NCBI GenBank assembly: GCA_965657085.1
Contig: CBFHND010000014.1
Span: 22,561 to 86,560 of the forward strand
Direction of reading: 5' to 3'
Length of the DNA stretch: 64,000 bases
From: CBFHND01 sp965657085
GTDB lineage: Bacteria; Pseudomonadota; Alphaproteobacteria; Rhodobacterales; Rhodobacteraceae
Below, piece after piece: positions 50,274 to 59,629 of the stretch (the stretch's first letter is position 1; the number at the start of each line of letters is the position of its first letter). The notes below the pieces were generated by a model. That model saw only the letters and a list, made by a program, of their open reading frames with translations, made no database searches and had not been told where the DNA came from. The position numbers and the translations under genes are program-made.

Positions 50274-51539
50274 TCAAGCAGTTAACTCGGCGCGATTTAG
50301 CGCACAATGCGACCACAGATCGTCCATCGCCTTGACCAGCCCGTCGATCTCACGCGGGCCGTGCACCGGCGACGGTGTAAAGCGCAGCCTTTCGGTGCCG
50401 CGTGGCACAGTGGGGAAATTGATCGGCTGGACGTAGATGCCGTGATCTTCCAGCAGCATATCGCTGAGCTTTTTGGTGTGGACGGGATCGCCCACCATCA
50501 CCGGTACGATGTGGCTGCCGTGGTCGATGATCGGCAGGCCCAGCCCCTTGAGGCGCAGCTTGAGAACACGGGCCTGAAGCTGGTGCTGTTCGCGGATTTC
50601 CGGCGCGGTTTTCAGGAAAGCGACAGAGGCCGCGGCACCCGCAGCCACGGCGGGCGGCAGCGAGGTGGTGAAGATGAAGCCCGGAGCATAGGAGCGGATG
50701 GCATCGCACAACTTGGCCGAGGCCGCGATGTAGCCGCCCATGACGCCATAGGCCTTGGCCAACGTGCCGTTGATGATGTCCAACCGGTCCATCAACCCGT
50801 CGCGTTCGGCCACACCGGCGCCGCGTGGGCCATACATGCCCACCGCGTGGACCTCATCGATATAGGTCAACGCGCCGAATTCATCCGCCAGATCGCACAG
50901 GGCTGCGATGGGGCCAAAATCGCCGTCCATGGAATAGATCGATTCGAAGGCGATCAGCTTGGGGGCCGCAGGATCATCCGCTTCGAGCAGTTCGCGCAGG
51001 TGTGCCACGTCGTTGTGACGGAAAATACGCTTGGCCCCGCCATTGCGGCGCACACCTTCGATCATCGAGGCGTGGTTCAGTTCGTCCGAATAGATGATGA
51101 GGCCGGGGAAAAGCTTGGGCAAAGTGCTGAGCGTGGCATCGTTGGCGATATAGGCGCTGGTGAACAAAAGCGCCGCTTCCTTGCCATGCAGATCGGCCAG
51201 TTCGGCCTCCAGCCGCTTGTGATAGACCGTGGTGCCCGAGATGTTGCGCGTGCCGCCTGAGCCTGCGCCGGTGGCGTCGAGCGCCTCTTTCATCGCGTCC
51301 AGAACCACGGGGTTCTGTCCCATGCCAAGGTAGTCGTTGCCACACCAGACGGTGATGGGGTGTTCCGTGCCATCGGGTTTGGTCCAGACCGCGTGCGGGA
51401 ACTGGCCCTGACGACGCTCAATGTCGATGAAGGTGCGATAGCGGCCCTCGTCATGCAAACGGTCCAGCGCCACATCCAGTTTGGCGTCGTAATCCACCCC
51501 GGTGACGGGGGTTTGATCGTTGGCAGGTGTCTTGGTCAC
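50274..51539 (-). CDS. hemA: 5-aminolevulinate synthase
   Basis: 421 residues, PLP enzyme that condenses glycine and succinyl-CoA, the Shemin route to haem and other tetrapyrroles typical of Alphaproteobacteria. Visible: [49 protein letters not shown], and the PLP-Lys in [14 protein letters not shown]. The start is a GTG at 51539 with AAGGAG 10 nt upstream; a second GTG at codon 16 is closer to the usual N-terminus, but has no such RBS. A FNR-type box lies 130 bp upstream. Confidence 0.95.
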   Translation of the reverse strand: MTKTPANDQTPVTGVDYDAKLDVALDRLHDEGRYRTFIDIERRQGQFPHAVWTKPDGTEHPITVWCGNDYLGMGQNPVVLDAMKEALDATGAGSGGTRNISGTTVYHKRLEAELADLHGKEAALLFTSAYIANDATLSTLPKLFPGLIIYSDELNHASMIEGVRRNGGAKRIFRHNDVAHLRELLEADDPAAPKLIAFESIYSMDGDFGPIAALCDLADEFGALTYIDEVHAVGMYGPRGAGVAERDGLMDRLDIINGTLAKAYGVMGGYIAASAKLCDAIRSYAPGFIFTTSLPPAVAAGAAASVAFLKTAPEIREQHQLQARVLKLRLKGLGLPIIDHGSHIVPVMVGDPVHTKKLSDMLLEDHGIYVQPINFPTVPRGTERLRFTPSPVHGPREIDGLVKAMDDLWSHCALNRAELTA

Positions 51540-51670
51540 GACTGGCAGCTCCTTGGCGGGTTTGGCGCGGGTCTGATGTGCGCCGCATCCACCATATTCA
51601 ATTTCTGGAATTATTATAGGTCGACGCAGTTGATTTCAATGCACTTAAAACCGCGCGTCTTGTCGCAGCC

Positions 51671-51684
51671 TTGATATGGATCAA
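51671..51684 (+). promoter_or_regulatory. FNR/FnrL box between hemA and the M20 peptidase
   Basis: TTGAT-ATGG-ATCAA, a perfect FNR consensus palindrome. It lies about 130 bp upstream of hemA and about 77 bp upstream of the M20 gene. hemA is a known FnrL target in Rhodobacter. A weaker half-site TTGATTTCAAT occurs about 40 bp nearer hemA. Confidence 0.75.
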
Positions 51685-51760
51685 GAAATTGCACGCTCTG
51701 GACACCGGCCTGCCAATCTCTAGTCTGGCTTCAAGCCATGCCAAACCTCCGGAGCTTCCC

Positions 51761-53131
51761 ATGACCCTCGACGCCGTACTCTCCCGTATCGATGCGGACC
51801 TGCCCGCCGCCACCGAGCGCCTGATGGAGCTGTTGCGCATCCCTTCGATTTCGACGGATCCGGCCTTTGCCGATCATTGCCAGACGGCGGCGGACTGGCT
51901 GGTGGCGGACCTTCAAAGCCTTGGTGTAAAGGCGCAAAAGCGTGCCACACCGGGCCATCCGATGGTTGTGGGCCATGTCGAAGGCGACGGGCCGCACCTG
52001 CTGTTTTACGGTCACTACGACGTGCAGCCGGTCGATCCACTGGAGCTGTGGGACCGCGATCCATTCGATCCACAGCTTGAGGACACGCCCGCAGGCCAAG
52101 TGATCCGGGGGCGCGGATCGTCGGATGACAAGGGGCAGTTGATGACCTTCGTGGAGGCGTGCCGCGCGTGGCAGGCCGAACATGGGTCCCTGCCATGCCG
52201 CATCACCTTTTTCTTCGAAGGCGAAGAGGAATCAGGTTCGCCCAGCCTTGTGCCCTTCATGGAAGAGAACGCGGACGAGTTGAAAAGCGATCTGGCCCTG
52301 ATTTGCGACACCGGTCTTTTCGAATCGCGCACGCCTGCCATCGTGACGATGCTGCGCGGCCTGCTGGGCGAAGAGCTGACGATCACCGCGCCTGATCTCG
52401 ACCTGCATTCGGGCATGTATGGCGGCGTGGCGATGAACCCCATCCGGGTTCTCACGCGCATCCTGGCCAGCCTGCATGACGATGAGGGCCGGGTGACGGT
52501 GCCCGGCTTTTATGACGGGGTGCCCGAATTGCCTGATGCGATCCGCAGCCAGTGGCAGGGCCTTGCCTTTGACCACGCGCGGTTTCTGGGCGATGTGGGT
52601 CTGTCCATCCCCGCAGGCGAACAGGACCGCACCCCGCTCGAGATGATCTGGTCGCGGCCCACCTGCGATGTGAACGGCATCTGGGGTGGCTATACAGGCG
52701 ATGGGTTCAAGACGGTGCTGCCCTCCAAGGCGCACGCCAAGGTCAGTTTCCGCCTTGTGGGCGATCAGGATCCGGTGGCCATCCGCGCAGCCTTCCGCCA
52801 AATGGTGCAGGATGCCCTGCCCACCGATTGCAAGGTTGAATTCAACGGCCACGGCACCGGGCGCGCCTCGGTCACAGAAACCACGGACCCGGCCTTTGAA
52901 GCCGCGCGCGTCGCCCTGAGCGATGAATGGGGCATCCCTGCGGCATACGTTGGTTGCGGTGGGTCCATCCCGATTGCGGGGCATTTCCAGAACCTGCTGG
53001 GCACCACGCCGATGCTGGTGGGCTTTGGCAAGGACGATGACGCGATCCACAGCCCGAATGAGAAATACGATCTGGAGAGTTTCCACAAAGGCATCCGCAG
53101 CTGGGCGCGCATCCTCGCGGCGTTGACATGA
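51761..53131 (+). CDS. M20-family dipeptidase/deacylase
   Basis: 456 residues. Zinc ligands: His in LLFYGHYDVQPVDP, Asp in RGRGSSDDKGQLMTF, the catalytic Glu-Glu in FFFEGEEESGSPSL, Asp in LALICDTGLF and His in DDAIHSPNEKY. A dimerisation domain lies at about 200-320. Resembles carnosinase/ArgE-like dipeptidases. GGAG 6 nt before the ATG at 51761. Substrate unknown. An FNR-type box is upstream. Confidence 0.88.
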   Translation: MTLDAVLSRIDADLPAATERLMELLRIPSISTDPAFADHCQTAADWLVADLQSLGVKAQKRATPGHPMVVGHVEGDGPHLLFYGHYDVQPVDPLELWDRDPFDPQLEDTPAGQVIRGRGSSDDKGQLMTFVEACRAWQAEHGSLPCRITFFFEGEEESGSPSLVPFMEENADELKSDLALICDTGLFESRTPAIVTMLRGLLGEELTITAPDLDLHSGMYGGVAMNPIRVLTRILASLHDDEGRVTVPGFYDGVPELPDAIRSQWQGLAFDHARFLGDVGLSIPAGEQDRTPLEMIWSRPTCDVNGIWGGYTGDGFKTVLPSKAHAKVSFRLVGDQDPVAIRAAFRQMVQDALPTDCKVEFNGHGTGRASVTETTDPAFEAARVALSDEWGIPAAYVGCGGSIPIAGHFQNLLGTTPMLVGFGKDDDAIHSPNEKYDLESFHKGIRSWARILAALT

Positions 53132-53192
53132 ACCAGCCGCGCGCGCACGGCACCGCGCGTGGGCAAGGCCCCCGCTTACAACGATCCGCACC

Positions 53193-54074
53193 ATGACCAT
53201 CCCCGGCTTTTCCACCCACACGGCTGCGGTCAACGGCCAGACCATCACCTATTCAAAGGGCGGCGACGGGCCGCCCCTTCTGCTGCTGCACGGCTTTCCC
53301 CAGACCCATGCCATGTGGGCCGGCGTGGCCCCGATCCTGGCCCGGCACTTTACCGTCATTGCCGCCGACCTGCGCGGCTACGGCGCGTCCTCCAAACCGC
53401 CGGGCGTGGAAAACTACAGCTTTCGTCCCATGGCGGCGGATCAAGTGGCGCTGATGGCGCAGCTTGGCTTTGACCGTTTTCATCTGGTGGGCCACGACCG
53501 GGGGGCGCGCACGGCGCACCGCCTGGCGCTGGACAATGCGCAAGCCGTGCGGACACTGACCCTGATGGACATCGTGCCGACCTACCTGCTGTTCGATCAG
53601 CTGACGACCGAAGTGGCGCACGCCTATTACCACTGGTTCTTTCTGGCCCAAGCGGCCCCCCTGCCCGATGCGATGATCGGCCACGATCCCGACACCTATT
53701 TCCAAAGCTGTCTGACCGGGTGGGACACCCAGCCGCTGACGGCCTATGACCCCGCGCAACTCGACCAGTACCGCGCGGCGTGGCGCGATCCCGACTGCAT
53801 CCGCGCCATGTGTGATGATTACCGCGCCGCATTGGCCATCGACGTGGACCTCGATGCGCAGGACCTCGACCGTCGTGTGACCTGCCCCGCGCTGGTGCTT
53901 TATGGGGCGGAGGGGGTCATGGACCGCGCCTTTGGGGTTGCAGGGACATGGGCGGACCGTTTGTCCGACATGACCGCGCAGGCCATGCCCGGCGGCCACT
54001 TCTTTCCGGATCATCATCCCAAGGATACGGCGCAGGCGGTTCTGAACTTTCTGCAAGCGCGCGGCGGCGCATAG
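53193..54074 (+). CDS. Alpha/beta hydrolase of the fluoroacetate (haloacetate) dehalogenase type
   Basis: 293 residues. Nucleophile Asp102 in VGHDRGARTAHR with carboxylate-binding Arg103 and Arg106, HW pair at 147-148 (YYHWFFLAQ) and Tyr210 that form the halide pocket, and the base His269 in GGHFFPDHHP. The full set D-R-R-H-W-Y-H matches known fluoroacetate dehalogenases, so the function is likely, and acts on 2-haloacids. Follows the M20 gene by 61 bp, same strand. Halide preference needs testing. Confidence 0.85.
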   Translation: MTIPGFSTHTAAVNGQTITYSKGGDGPPLLLLHGFPQTHAMWAGVAPILARHFTVIAADLRGYGASSKPPGVENYSFRPMAADQVALMAQLGFDRFHLVGHDRGARTAHRLALDNAQAVRTLTLMDIVPTYLLFDQLTTEVAHAYYHWFFLAQAAPLPDAMIGHDPDTYFQSCLTGWDTQPLTAYDPAQLDQYRAAWRDPDCIRAMCDDYRAALAIDVDLDAQDLDRRVTCPALVLYGAEGVMDRAFGVAGTWADRLSDMTAQAMPGGHFFPDHHPKDTAQAVLNFLQARGGA

Positions 54075-54086
54075 CACCGCCTTACC

Positions 54087-54959
54087 TCAGAAAATCCCGC
54101 TGAACCGTTCCGGCAATTGGTATTGCAGCTTGTAGTTGGGGCGGTCGAACTCGAAATACCCGGTGTCGCCGCGCGGCTTGAACGAGCGTTGCATCTTCTT
54201 GCGGATACCACGCATGTCGAACCCTTCTTCCATGGGCAGATCGGCAAAGGCCTCGAACACCGCGCGGTCCTCGCCCCGCGCCTCGGCGAACCAGTGCCGC
54301 CCGATGGAGGCCTGTTTGAACCCCACGCCCACGTCAGACGTCACCTGGTTGCGCCGGTCCATCGCCTCGGCGTAGGCGCCAAAATCACAGAACTTCAGGT
54401 GCATCAGGTACAGCATGTCGGGCGTATAAAGCGTGTCGAATTGCGCGAAATGGCCGCCGCGCGACAGCTTGGCCGGGGCGGACACGATGCAGGGCTTGGA
54501 GTAATGCGGGGCCAGCCGCACGTGGCGGCGCGGGCCAAGGATGCCCTCGTCGGCGGCGTCTTCCTCAAGATCGACGCGGTGAATGACCTCAAGACCGAGG
54601 GGCGTATAGATGCGATCCGTCTTGGCCGTCTCCAACCAGTCGCGCAGGTTCACGCCCGCCTCGGGATCGACCACCACCAATTCATCCACATCGCCCACGA
54701 TCACGTGGCGATAGTACCGCCGCAGCCCGCCCACGAGGTTGTTCAGCAACCCCCAGCGTTTGACATCGAAATTCTTGTGCGGATCGCCGGGAATGCCGAT
54801 GATGTTGCAGCCCTTGGCCAGATCCGCCACCTCTTCACCATAACCGTGGTTGATCACATAGCAGTTCTGGCGCCCGAACATCTCGCCATAGTGGCGCAGC
54901 CATGCCTTGAGGAAAAAAGCGTCGTCCCGCACCATGGTAACTGCCGCAACTGTTTGCAT
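54087..54959 (-). CDS. Glycosyltransferase-like protein (family 2/92 type)
   Basis: 290 residues. Starts AVTMVRDDAFFLKAWLRHYG; the metal-binding motif is VGDVDELVVVDP. Later blocks are IYTPLGLEVIHRVDLEEDAA, RGGHFAQFDTLYTPDMLYLM and the basic tail KKMQRSFKPRGDTG. This resembles GT2/GT92-like transferases that use nucleotide sugars. Soluble, no signal peptide. It is divergent from the sulfotransferase-like gene; both may decorate a surface glycan, but that is inference. Confidence 0.75.
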   Translation of the reverse strand: MQTVAAVTMVRDDAFFLKAWLRHYGEMFGRQNCYVINHGYGEEVADLAKGCNIIGIPGDPHKNFDVKRWGLLNNLVGGLRRYYRHVIVGDVDELVVVDPEAGVNLRDWLETAKTDRIYTPLGLEVIHRVDLEEDAADEGILGPRRHVRLAPHYSKPCIVSAPAKLSRGGHFAQFDTLYTPDMLYLMHLKFCDFGAYAEAMDRRNQVTSDVGVGFKQASIGRHWFAEARGEDRAVFEAFADLPMEEGFDMRGIRKKMQRSFKPRGDTGYFEFDRPNYKLQYQLPERFSGIF

Positions 54960-55093
54960 GATCTTGACCTGTTTACTGCTTCAAGGGTCGGCACCTTTGG
55001 GGCGCGCGTTGTTGCGCACCCTAAACAATGAAATGTTACAAGAGAATCGTTATTTTGCCCCAAACGCCCTGCCCTGAGGAATGAACTGCGCCC

Positions 55094-55840
55094 GTGGATG
55101 ATTTTGCAACAACCGGTCTGCACGTGGTGCGCCCCTGCGACACGCCCATCAGCCGGTTTCAGGTGCTGGGCGAACGGTCCAGCGGGACCAACTTCGTCAA
55201 GCGGCTTTTGGGACGCAACACCGCGCTGACCCCCACCGAGGCTCTGGGATGGAAACACGGGTTTCCCCACGCCACGGCCATCCCGCCCGACCTTGCGGTG
55301 ATTGCCTGTGTACGCCACGCGGGCGAATGGGCACTGTCGATGCACCGACGCCCGTGGCATACCACCCCCGCCCTGCAAGCCCTTGATTTCCCGACCTTCA
55401 TCCGCACGCCATGGGACACGGTGATCGACCGCACCACCTATTTTCAGGACGCCGACCTGTTGGGCAGCATCGGCGCGCCCTTGCAACATGACCGGCACCC
55501 GATCACCGGCGCGCGCTTTGCCAATCTCTTTGCCCTGCGCCGGGCCAAGCTCAATGGCTTGCTCAGCTATCTTGATCGGGGATGCACCGTAGCGCTGGTG
55601 CGGATGGAAGATGCGCAAAAGGCCCCGGAAGAGATGGCCAACCGCATCGCCACGGCCCTCGGACAGCCTGCGCGCGACGTGCCTTTTGCCCCGGTCTACA
55701 AACGCTTGGGCACAAAATTCGTGCCGCTCGTCGAAAACCGCCCCAGGACCCCGCGCAAGATGGGTCAGCGAGGGCGCAAGTTCATGCGTCAACAACTTGA
55801 TCTGAAGGTCGAGGCGCGGCTGGGATATACCTACGGCTGA
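55094..55840 (+). CDS. Sulfotransferase-like P-loop protein
   Basis: 248 residues. VLGERSSGTNFVKRLL near 24-39 resembles the 5'-phosphosulfate loop of PAPS sulfotransferases, and VIACVRHAGEWALSMHRRPW near 69-88 the 3'-phosphate site (R-x7-S). The C-terminal half is divergent. The start is a GTG at 55094, because an in-frame TGA lies 4 codons upstream; GAGGA lies 13 nt before it, a long spacing. Opposes the glycosyltransferase gene. Capsule or polysaccharide sulfation is possible. Confidence 0.65.
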   Translation: MDDFATTGLHVVRPCDTPISRFQVLGERSSGTNFVKRLLGRNTALTPTEALGWKHGFPHATAIPPDLAVIACVRHAGEWALSMHRRPWHTTPALQALDFPTFIRTPWDTVIDRTTYFQDADLLGSIGAPLQHDRHPITGARFANLFALRRAKLNGLLSYLDRGCTVALVRMEDAQKAPEEMANRIATALGQPARDVPFAPVYKRLGTKFVPLVENRPRTPRKMGQRGRKFMRQQLDLKVEARLGYTYG

Positions 55841-55920
55841 AGGCGCCGGCCAATTGTATCTCGTGCCTTGCTGCGCCGATCCCGGTTGACACAAGTTTCA
55901 GATGCGCATCGCGCACAAGT

Positions 55921-55949
55921 AAAAGGCCCGCCGTTTCCGGCAGGCCTTT
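55921..55949 (-). terminator. Rho-independent terminator of tRNA-Asp
   Basis: Read on the minus strand, AAGGCC(T)GCCG pairs with CGGC(G)GGCCTT around a GAAA loop, followed by TTTTA. It lies 13 bp behind the tRNA. Confidence 0.85.
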
Positions 55950-55961
55950 CTATCGCAGCAG

Positions 55962-56038
55962 TGGCGCGGTTGACGGGGCTCGAACCCGCGACCCCCGGCG
56001 TGACAGGCCGGTACTCTAACCAACTGAGCTACAACCGC
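55962..56038 (-). tRNA. tRNA-Asp (anticodon GTC)
   Basis: 77 nt with encoded CCA. Acceptor GCGGTTG/CAACCGC, D-arm TAGCTCAGTTGGTTAGAG, anticodon loop CTGTCAC giving GTC, T-loop GTTCGAACC. All stems pair. Confidence 0.97.
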
Positions 56039-56107
56039 CCGCTGCGTTTGGAGGTCATATGACCCACCGCAGACTTCGTCAAGCACGGTTTCGCAGAAAT
56101 TTCGAAA

Positions 56108-56617
56108 TTATCCGGCCCGCGCGATCAATGCGGGCAGGTCCTCCCAAAAGACGGGAACAGCCACCACCGGATTGCCCGCCACATCGTCCTTGAAAGGCCA
56201 GCCTTCGGTGCCGCCCATGGCCTGGTAAAACCCGCGCGCGGCCCCGTTGCCCTGCAAGACCTCAAGCCACATTCGGCGGTGCCCCGCGTCCCGCAGGCGC
56301 TGTGCCACCGACGCCAGAAGCGCGCGCCCTGCTCCGGTGCCACGGGCGGTGGCATCCACATGCAGGCTTTCCAGCAGCGGACCCGCTGGATGGTCGGCGC
56401 GCAGGCGCGCCAGCCCCAGCACCGCCGTCCCCTGCACCGCCACGTGGCAGATGTCGTCCGCCTCCGGCAGGGCGCGCCAACGCTCCGCCATGAAGGCCGC
56501 GACGGGCGCGCCCAGATAGGCGTCAGGCAGGTGGCCCGCGTAATCGCGGCGCCAGTTGGCCAGATGCAGCGCCTGCAAGGCAGGCAAATCACCGGCCTCG
56601 GCCGGTCGGATCAACAT
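56108..56617 (-). CDS. GNAT-family N-acetyltransferase
   Basis: 169 residues. Acetyl-CoA loop ARGTGAGRALLASVAQRL (about 91-108) after LLESLHVDA, with GFYQAMGG near 130. Begins MLIRPAEAGDLPALQALH, a normal GNAT start; the longer frame upstream overlaps pirin. The pirin stop (TAA) is one base ahead of its ATG, so the two genes are coupled. Substrate unknown. Confidence 0.85.
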   Translation of the reverse strand: MLIRPAEAGDLPALQALHLANWRRDYAGHLPDAYLGAPVAAFMAERWRALPEADDICHVAVQGTAVLGLARLRADHPAGPLLESLHVDATARGTGAGRALLASVAQRLRDAGHRRMWLEVLQGNGAARGFYQAMGGTEGWPFKDDVAGNPVVAVPVFWEDLPALIARAG

Positions 56618-56618
56618 C

Positions 56619-57557
56619 TTATCGGTCAGGCAGGGGAATGAATTCCGCGTCATCCCCCGGCGGCAGTTGGAACCGCCCATGCGCCCAGTCGCCCGCGCGC
56701 CAGGCTTCCTTGGCCGCGTCGATGCGGTCCTTGGACGACGCCACGAAGTTCCACCAGATGTGGCGCGGCCCTTCCAGCGTGGCCCCGCCCAAAAGCATCA
56801 GCCGCGCACCCTGCGCCCCTGCCTTGAGCGAGATTTGATCGCCGGGGCGGAACACCATCATCTGGCCTGCGGAAAAACTGTCGCCCGCCACCTCGATGCT
56901 GCCCCCCACCACGTAAACGCCACGGTCTTCGTGGTTGTCGGGCATTGGAATGGCGGCGCCCGCCTCCAGCACCGCATCGGCATAGAACATCTCGGAAAAG
57001 GTACTGACAGGCGCGCGTTCACCCCATGCGTCCCCTAGGATCAGGCGCACGTCCTTACCTTCCCCTTCCAGGAACGGCAGGCTGTCCTTGGGCGCATGTT
57101 CAAAGGCCGCACCGGTGTCTTCGTGCGCCTCGGGCAAAGCGACCCACGTCTGGATACCGAAAAGGTCATGCGGGCGCGCGCGCACATCGCCGTCCGTGCG
57201 CTCGGAATGGGTGATGCCCTGACCTGCAACCATCCAGTTGACCGCGCCGGGTTCGATCCATTGATCGGTGCCAAGGCTGTCGCGGTGATGGATGGTGCCC
57301 TTGTAAAGATATGTGACCGTCGCCAACCCGATATGCGGATGCGGCCGCACGTCGATGCCATTGCCGGTGACGAATTCCGCCGGGCCCATCTGATCGAAAA
57401 AGATGAAGGGGCCAACCATCTGGCGCTTGGGCGCAGGCAGGGCGCGGCGCACTTCAAATCCACCCAAGTCGCGCGCGCGCGGCACGATCACGGTGTCGAT
57501 GGCATCCACGGCGTCACCTGTCGGGCAATGCGGGTCGAGGGCGGGGTTCCAACTCAT
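56619..57557 (-). CDS. Pirin-family cupin protein
   Basis: 312 residues, two cupin domains. The metal ligands are visible: His73 and His75 in RPHPHIGLATV, His117 and Glu119 in ITHSERTDG. Pirins are Fe(II) proteins; YhhW-like ones act as quercetinases, others modulate enzymes or transcription. Not decidable here. Starts MSWNPALDPHCP. First gene of a pair with the GNAT gene. Confidence 0.88.
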   Translation of the reverse strand: MSWNPALDPHCPTGDAVDAIDTVIVPRARDLGGFEVRRALPAPKRQMVGPFIFFDQMGPAEFVTGNGIDVRPHPHIGLATVTYLYKGTIHHRDSLGTDQWIEPGAVNWMVAGQGITHSERTDGDVRARPHDLFGIQTWVALPEAHEDTGAAFEHAPKDSLPFLEGEGKDVRLILGDAWGERAPVSTFSEMFYADAVLEAGAAIPMPDNHEDRGVYVVGGSIEVAGDSFSAGQMMVFRPGDQISLKAGAQGARLMLLGGATLEGPRHIWWNFVASSKDRIDAAKEAWRAGDWAHGRFQLPPGDDAEFIPLPDR

Positions 57558-57648
57558 CTCGGTCTCCTTGATCGCTCCCGTTCAAGATAGGGTTATACTG
57601 GCGAGGCTCAACGGCCCCTCAACCATCAATCTGTGCGCGCACACACAA

Positions 57649-57894
57649 TCACCGCGCATCTTCGCCCATACACCGCGCCGTCCGCTCAATATCGGCCGCC
57701 ATCAGGATCAGGCGCGCCACTTGTTTGGGCTCTTCGCTTTGGGCCATCTCGTAAGCCGAGTACTCCAGAAACTGCGCAGAGATGATCAGCGCCTCGGAAA
57801 TGCGGTTTTCTATTGGAATACTGTCCAACTGGTCGAAAATCGCGTGGAGTTGCGGGGTGTTGGAAACGGAGGGCAAAATACTCAGCTGGGTCAT
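57649..57894 (-). CDS. Small helical protein downstream of the LuxR regulator
   Basis: 81 residues: MTQLSILPSVSNTPQLHAIF, then two helices (RISEALIISAQFLEYSAYEM, KQVARLILMAADIERTARCM). Not recognised. It is on the same strand, about 100 bp behind the LuxR regulator, and could be its target or an anti-activator, but only position suggests that. Confidence 0.65.
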   Translation of the reverse strand: MTQLSILPSVSNTPQLHAIFDQLDSIPIENRISEALIISAQFLEYSAYEMAQSEEPKQVARLILMAADIERTARCMGEDAR

Positions 57895-57995
57895 AACAAG
57901 ATCACCGATACAAATGTCATCGGCGCCCTTGTGCTGGGTTCGCCTCTTTACGTCATGTCACGCAACTCCGTGACATCTGCGGACCCCGGCCTGCT

Positions 57996-58703
57996 TCAGG
58001 GCAAAATCAGCCCCGATCCCACACCCTGAATGGCGGCCGTGGTCCGGTCGGACACCGACAGCTTGTCAAAAATCCGCCGCACCAGCGTATCCACAGTATG
58101 AGGAGACAGGCTCAGAATATCGGCAATGACCGAGTTGGACTTGCCCCGCGCGATCCAGCGCAGGATTTGCCGTTCGCGCGGTGACAATCCACCATGACCG
58201 GCACCGATGGGGTTCAACTCGCAATACCGCAGGTGCCCGGCCTGTGCCACGTATTGCATTTCGATGATATCGTCCTGGCCCGGCGGGTGTTTGGGATCGA
58301 CAAACCCAAGCCCCACATAGCCGTTGCGCAGCCCCGGACCAAAGACCTGAAAGGCCAACCCGTCGCCCAGATGCGCATCGCGCATATCCGCAAGATAGGC
58401 GCGTTGTTCCTTGGACGTCTTCATCAGGTTTTCGATTTCCGACCAAAAGAAGGGGCGCGTGGCGCTGCGGGCCAGATCAGTGATCGGATCGACGAGGAAC
58501 AGCTTGTTTTCGATGTAGTGACAAACCCATCGATCATCAAAACCATCGGTGGATACGGTCAGGCCTTGCCGTTCGTTGGGATGCCCTACGAAGTGGTGAT
58601 AGCTGATTTTATCGATGCCGCGTGCGTTGAAATAGCCGCGCACCAGCGCCCAAAGGCTTGCCGTGTCGGTGCGGCCCTGAATTTCGGCCAACATATGGCG
58701 CAT
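57996..58703 (-). CDS. LuxR-family quorum-sensing-type regulator with autoinducer domain
   Basis: 235 residues. N-terminal autoinducer-binding domain with Trp59, Tyr63, Asp72-Pro73 and Trp87, the same spacing as Trp57, Tyr61, Asp70 and Trp85 that touch the acyl-homoserine lactone in TraR. The C-terminal LuxR helix-turn-helix is LSPRERQILRWIARGKSNSV, LSPHTVDTLVRRIFDKL. No luxI-type synthase lies in the window, so it is a solo or is served by a distant synthase. ATGs at 58703 and 58694 are both possible. Confidence 0.9.
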   Translation of the reverse strand: MRHMLAEIQGRTDTASLWALVRGYFNARGIDKISYHHFVGHPNERQGLTVSTDGFDDRWVCHYIENKLFLVDPITDLARSATRPFFWSEIENLMKTSKEQRAYLADMRDAHLGDGLAFQVFGPGLRNGYVGLGFVDPKHPPGQDDIIEMQYVAQAGHLRYCELNPIGAGHGGLSPRERQILRWIARGKSNSVIADILSLSPHTVDTLVRRIFDKLSVSDRTTAAIQGVGSGLILP

Positions 58704-58849
58704 ATCACGCCTCCCCAGATAAATGCCCCAATACTACCATGGCGTTAGTTGCTTGCCCATAAGAGTCATGCTGGACAGAACGAACAGCCACCTGACACAC
58801 GCAGCGTGGATGCCTGCCTTAATCGGAAATCCTGGAAATCTTGGGAGAA

Positions 58850-58925
<76 letters not shown>

Positions 58926-58967
58926 GGTGCAGGCGTCTTAGCCAAAGCGCCTGCGGGCTTCAAGCCC

Positions 58968-59549
58968 CTAAGCGTCTTCCTCGGTCAGCTTTGTCTGCAC
59001 GCCGCCGTCAAGGTGGTAAACACAGCCCTGCCCGCCGTCCATGTCCCAAAACGCCGTCCAGTCGCGTCCTGAAAGGTGACAGCGCAGCACACGGCTGGTG
59101 ATGCCATGGGTCACGATCACCGAAGGGGCGGTCAAGTCGTCCAGAAAGGTCCGGGTCCTTTGGAACAGCGCCTCCAACCCTTCGCCGCCGGGCGCGTGGT
59201 CGTACCAGCCCAGATCGTCGTCTTCGAAGAGGTGCGGCGCCTCTGCCATGATGTCGCTGCGCGCCCGGCCCGTCCATGTGCCTATGGTGATTTCAGCGAG
59301 GCGCGGATCGGATGTGATGCCCCTGCGCGATCCACGCGCGAGCCGCGCCGTGGCTGCTGCGCGCCCCTGCGGACTGCTGTACCACGCCCATTCGGCGGCT
59401 CCGGCCTTGTGCAGGATACGCCCCTGCACACGCGCCTGCGCCATGCCAGCGGCGGTCAAGGGGCTGTCCATGGCCCCTTGCATGCGGCCTTGCGCATTCC
59501 ACTCGGTTTCACCGTGGCGCAGAACAAAGACGGGCGGATATTGTGTCAT
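58968..59549 (-). CDS. Histidine phosphatase (phosphoglycerate-mutase-like)
   Basis: 193 residues. Catalytic VLRHGETEWN (the phospho-His in RHGE), then the AQARVQGRIL helix, Arg and Glu in ITIGTWTGRARSD, and the second His in VIVTHGITSRVLR. The small size and GRM motif (QGRMQGAMDSPLT) are those of CobC/GpmB-like phosphatases. Metabolite target unknown. Between tRNA-Val(TAC) and the tRNA-like element. Confidence 0.88.
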   Translation of the reverse strand: MTQYPPVFVLRHGETEWNAQGRMQGAMDSPLTAAGMAQARVQGRILHKAGAAEWAWYSSPQGRAAATARLARGSRRGITSDPRLAEITIGTWTGRARSDIMAEAPHLFEDDDLGWYDHAPGGEGLEALFQRTRTFLDDLTAPSVIVTHGITSRVLRCHLSGRDWTAFWDMDGGQGCVYHLDGGVQTKLTEEDA

Positions 59550-59629
59550 GACACAGGGATAAAGGAGGACTTCAGACGGTCAAGTCCTGTCGTGCACAGC
59601 AGTCACAATATGGCTCAAGAGAAGATAGA

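Noticed and set aside
50274..51760. Photosynthesis gene region suggested by hemA with an FNR box
   Set aside because: No bch, crt or puf genes and no TGT-N12-ACA PpsR sites were seen; hemA is needed for haem in any case.
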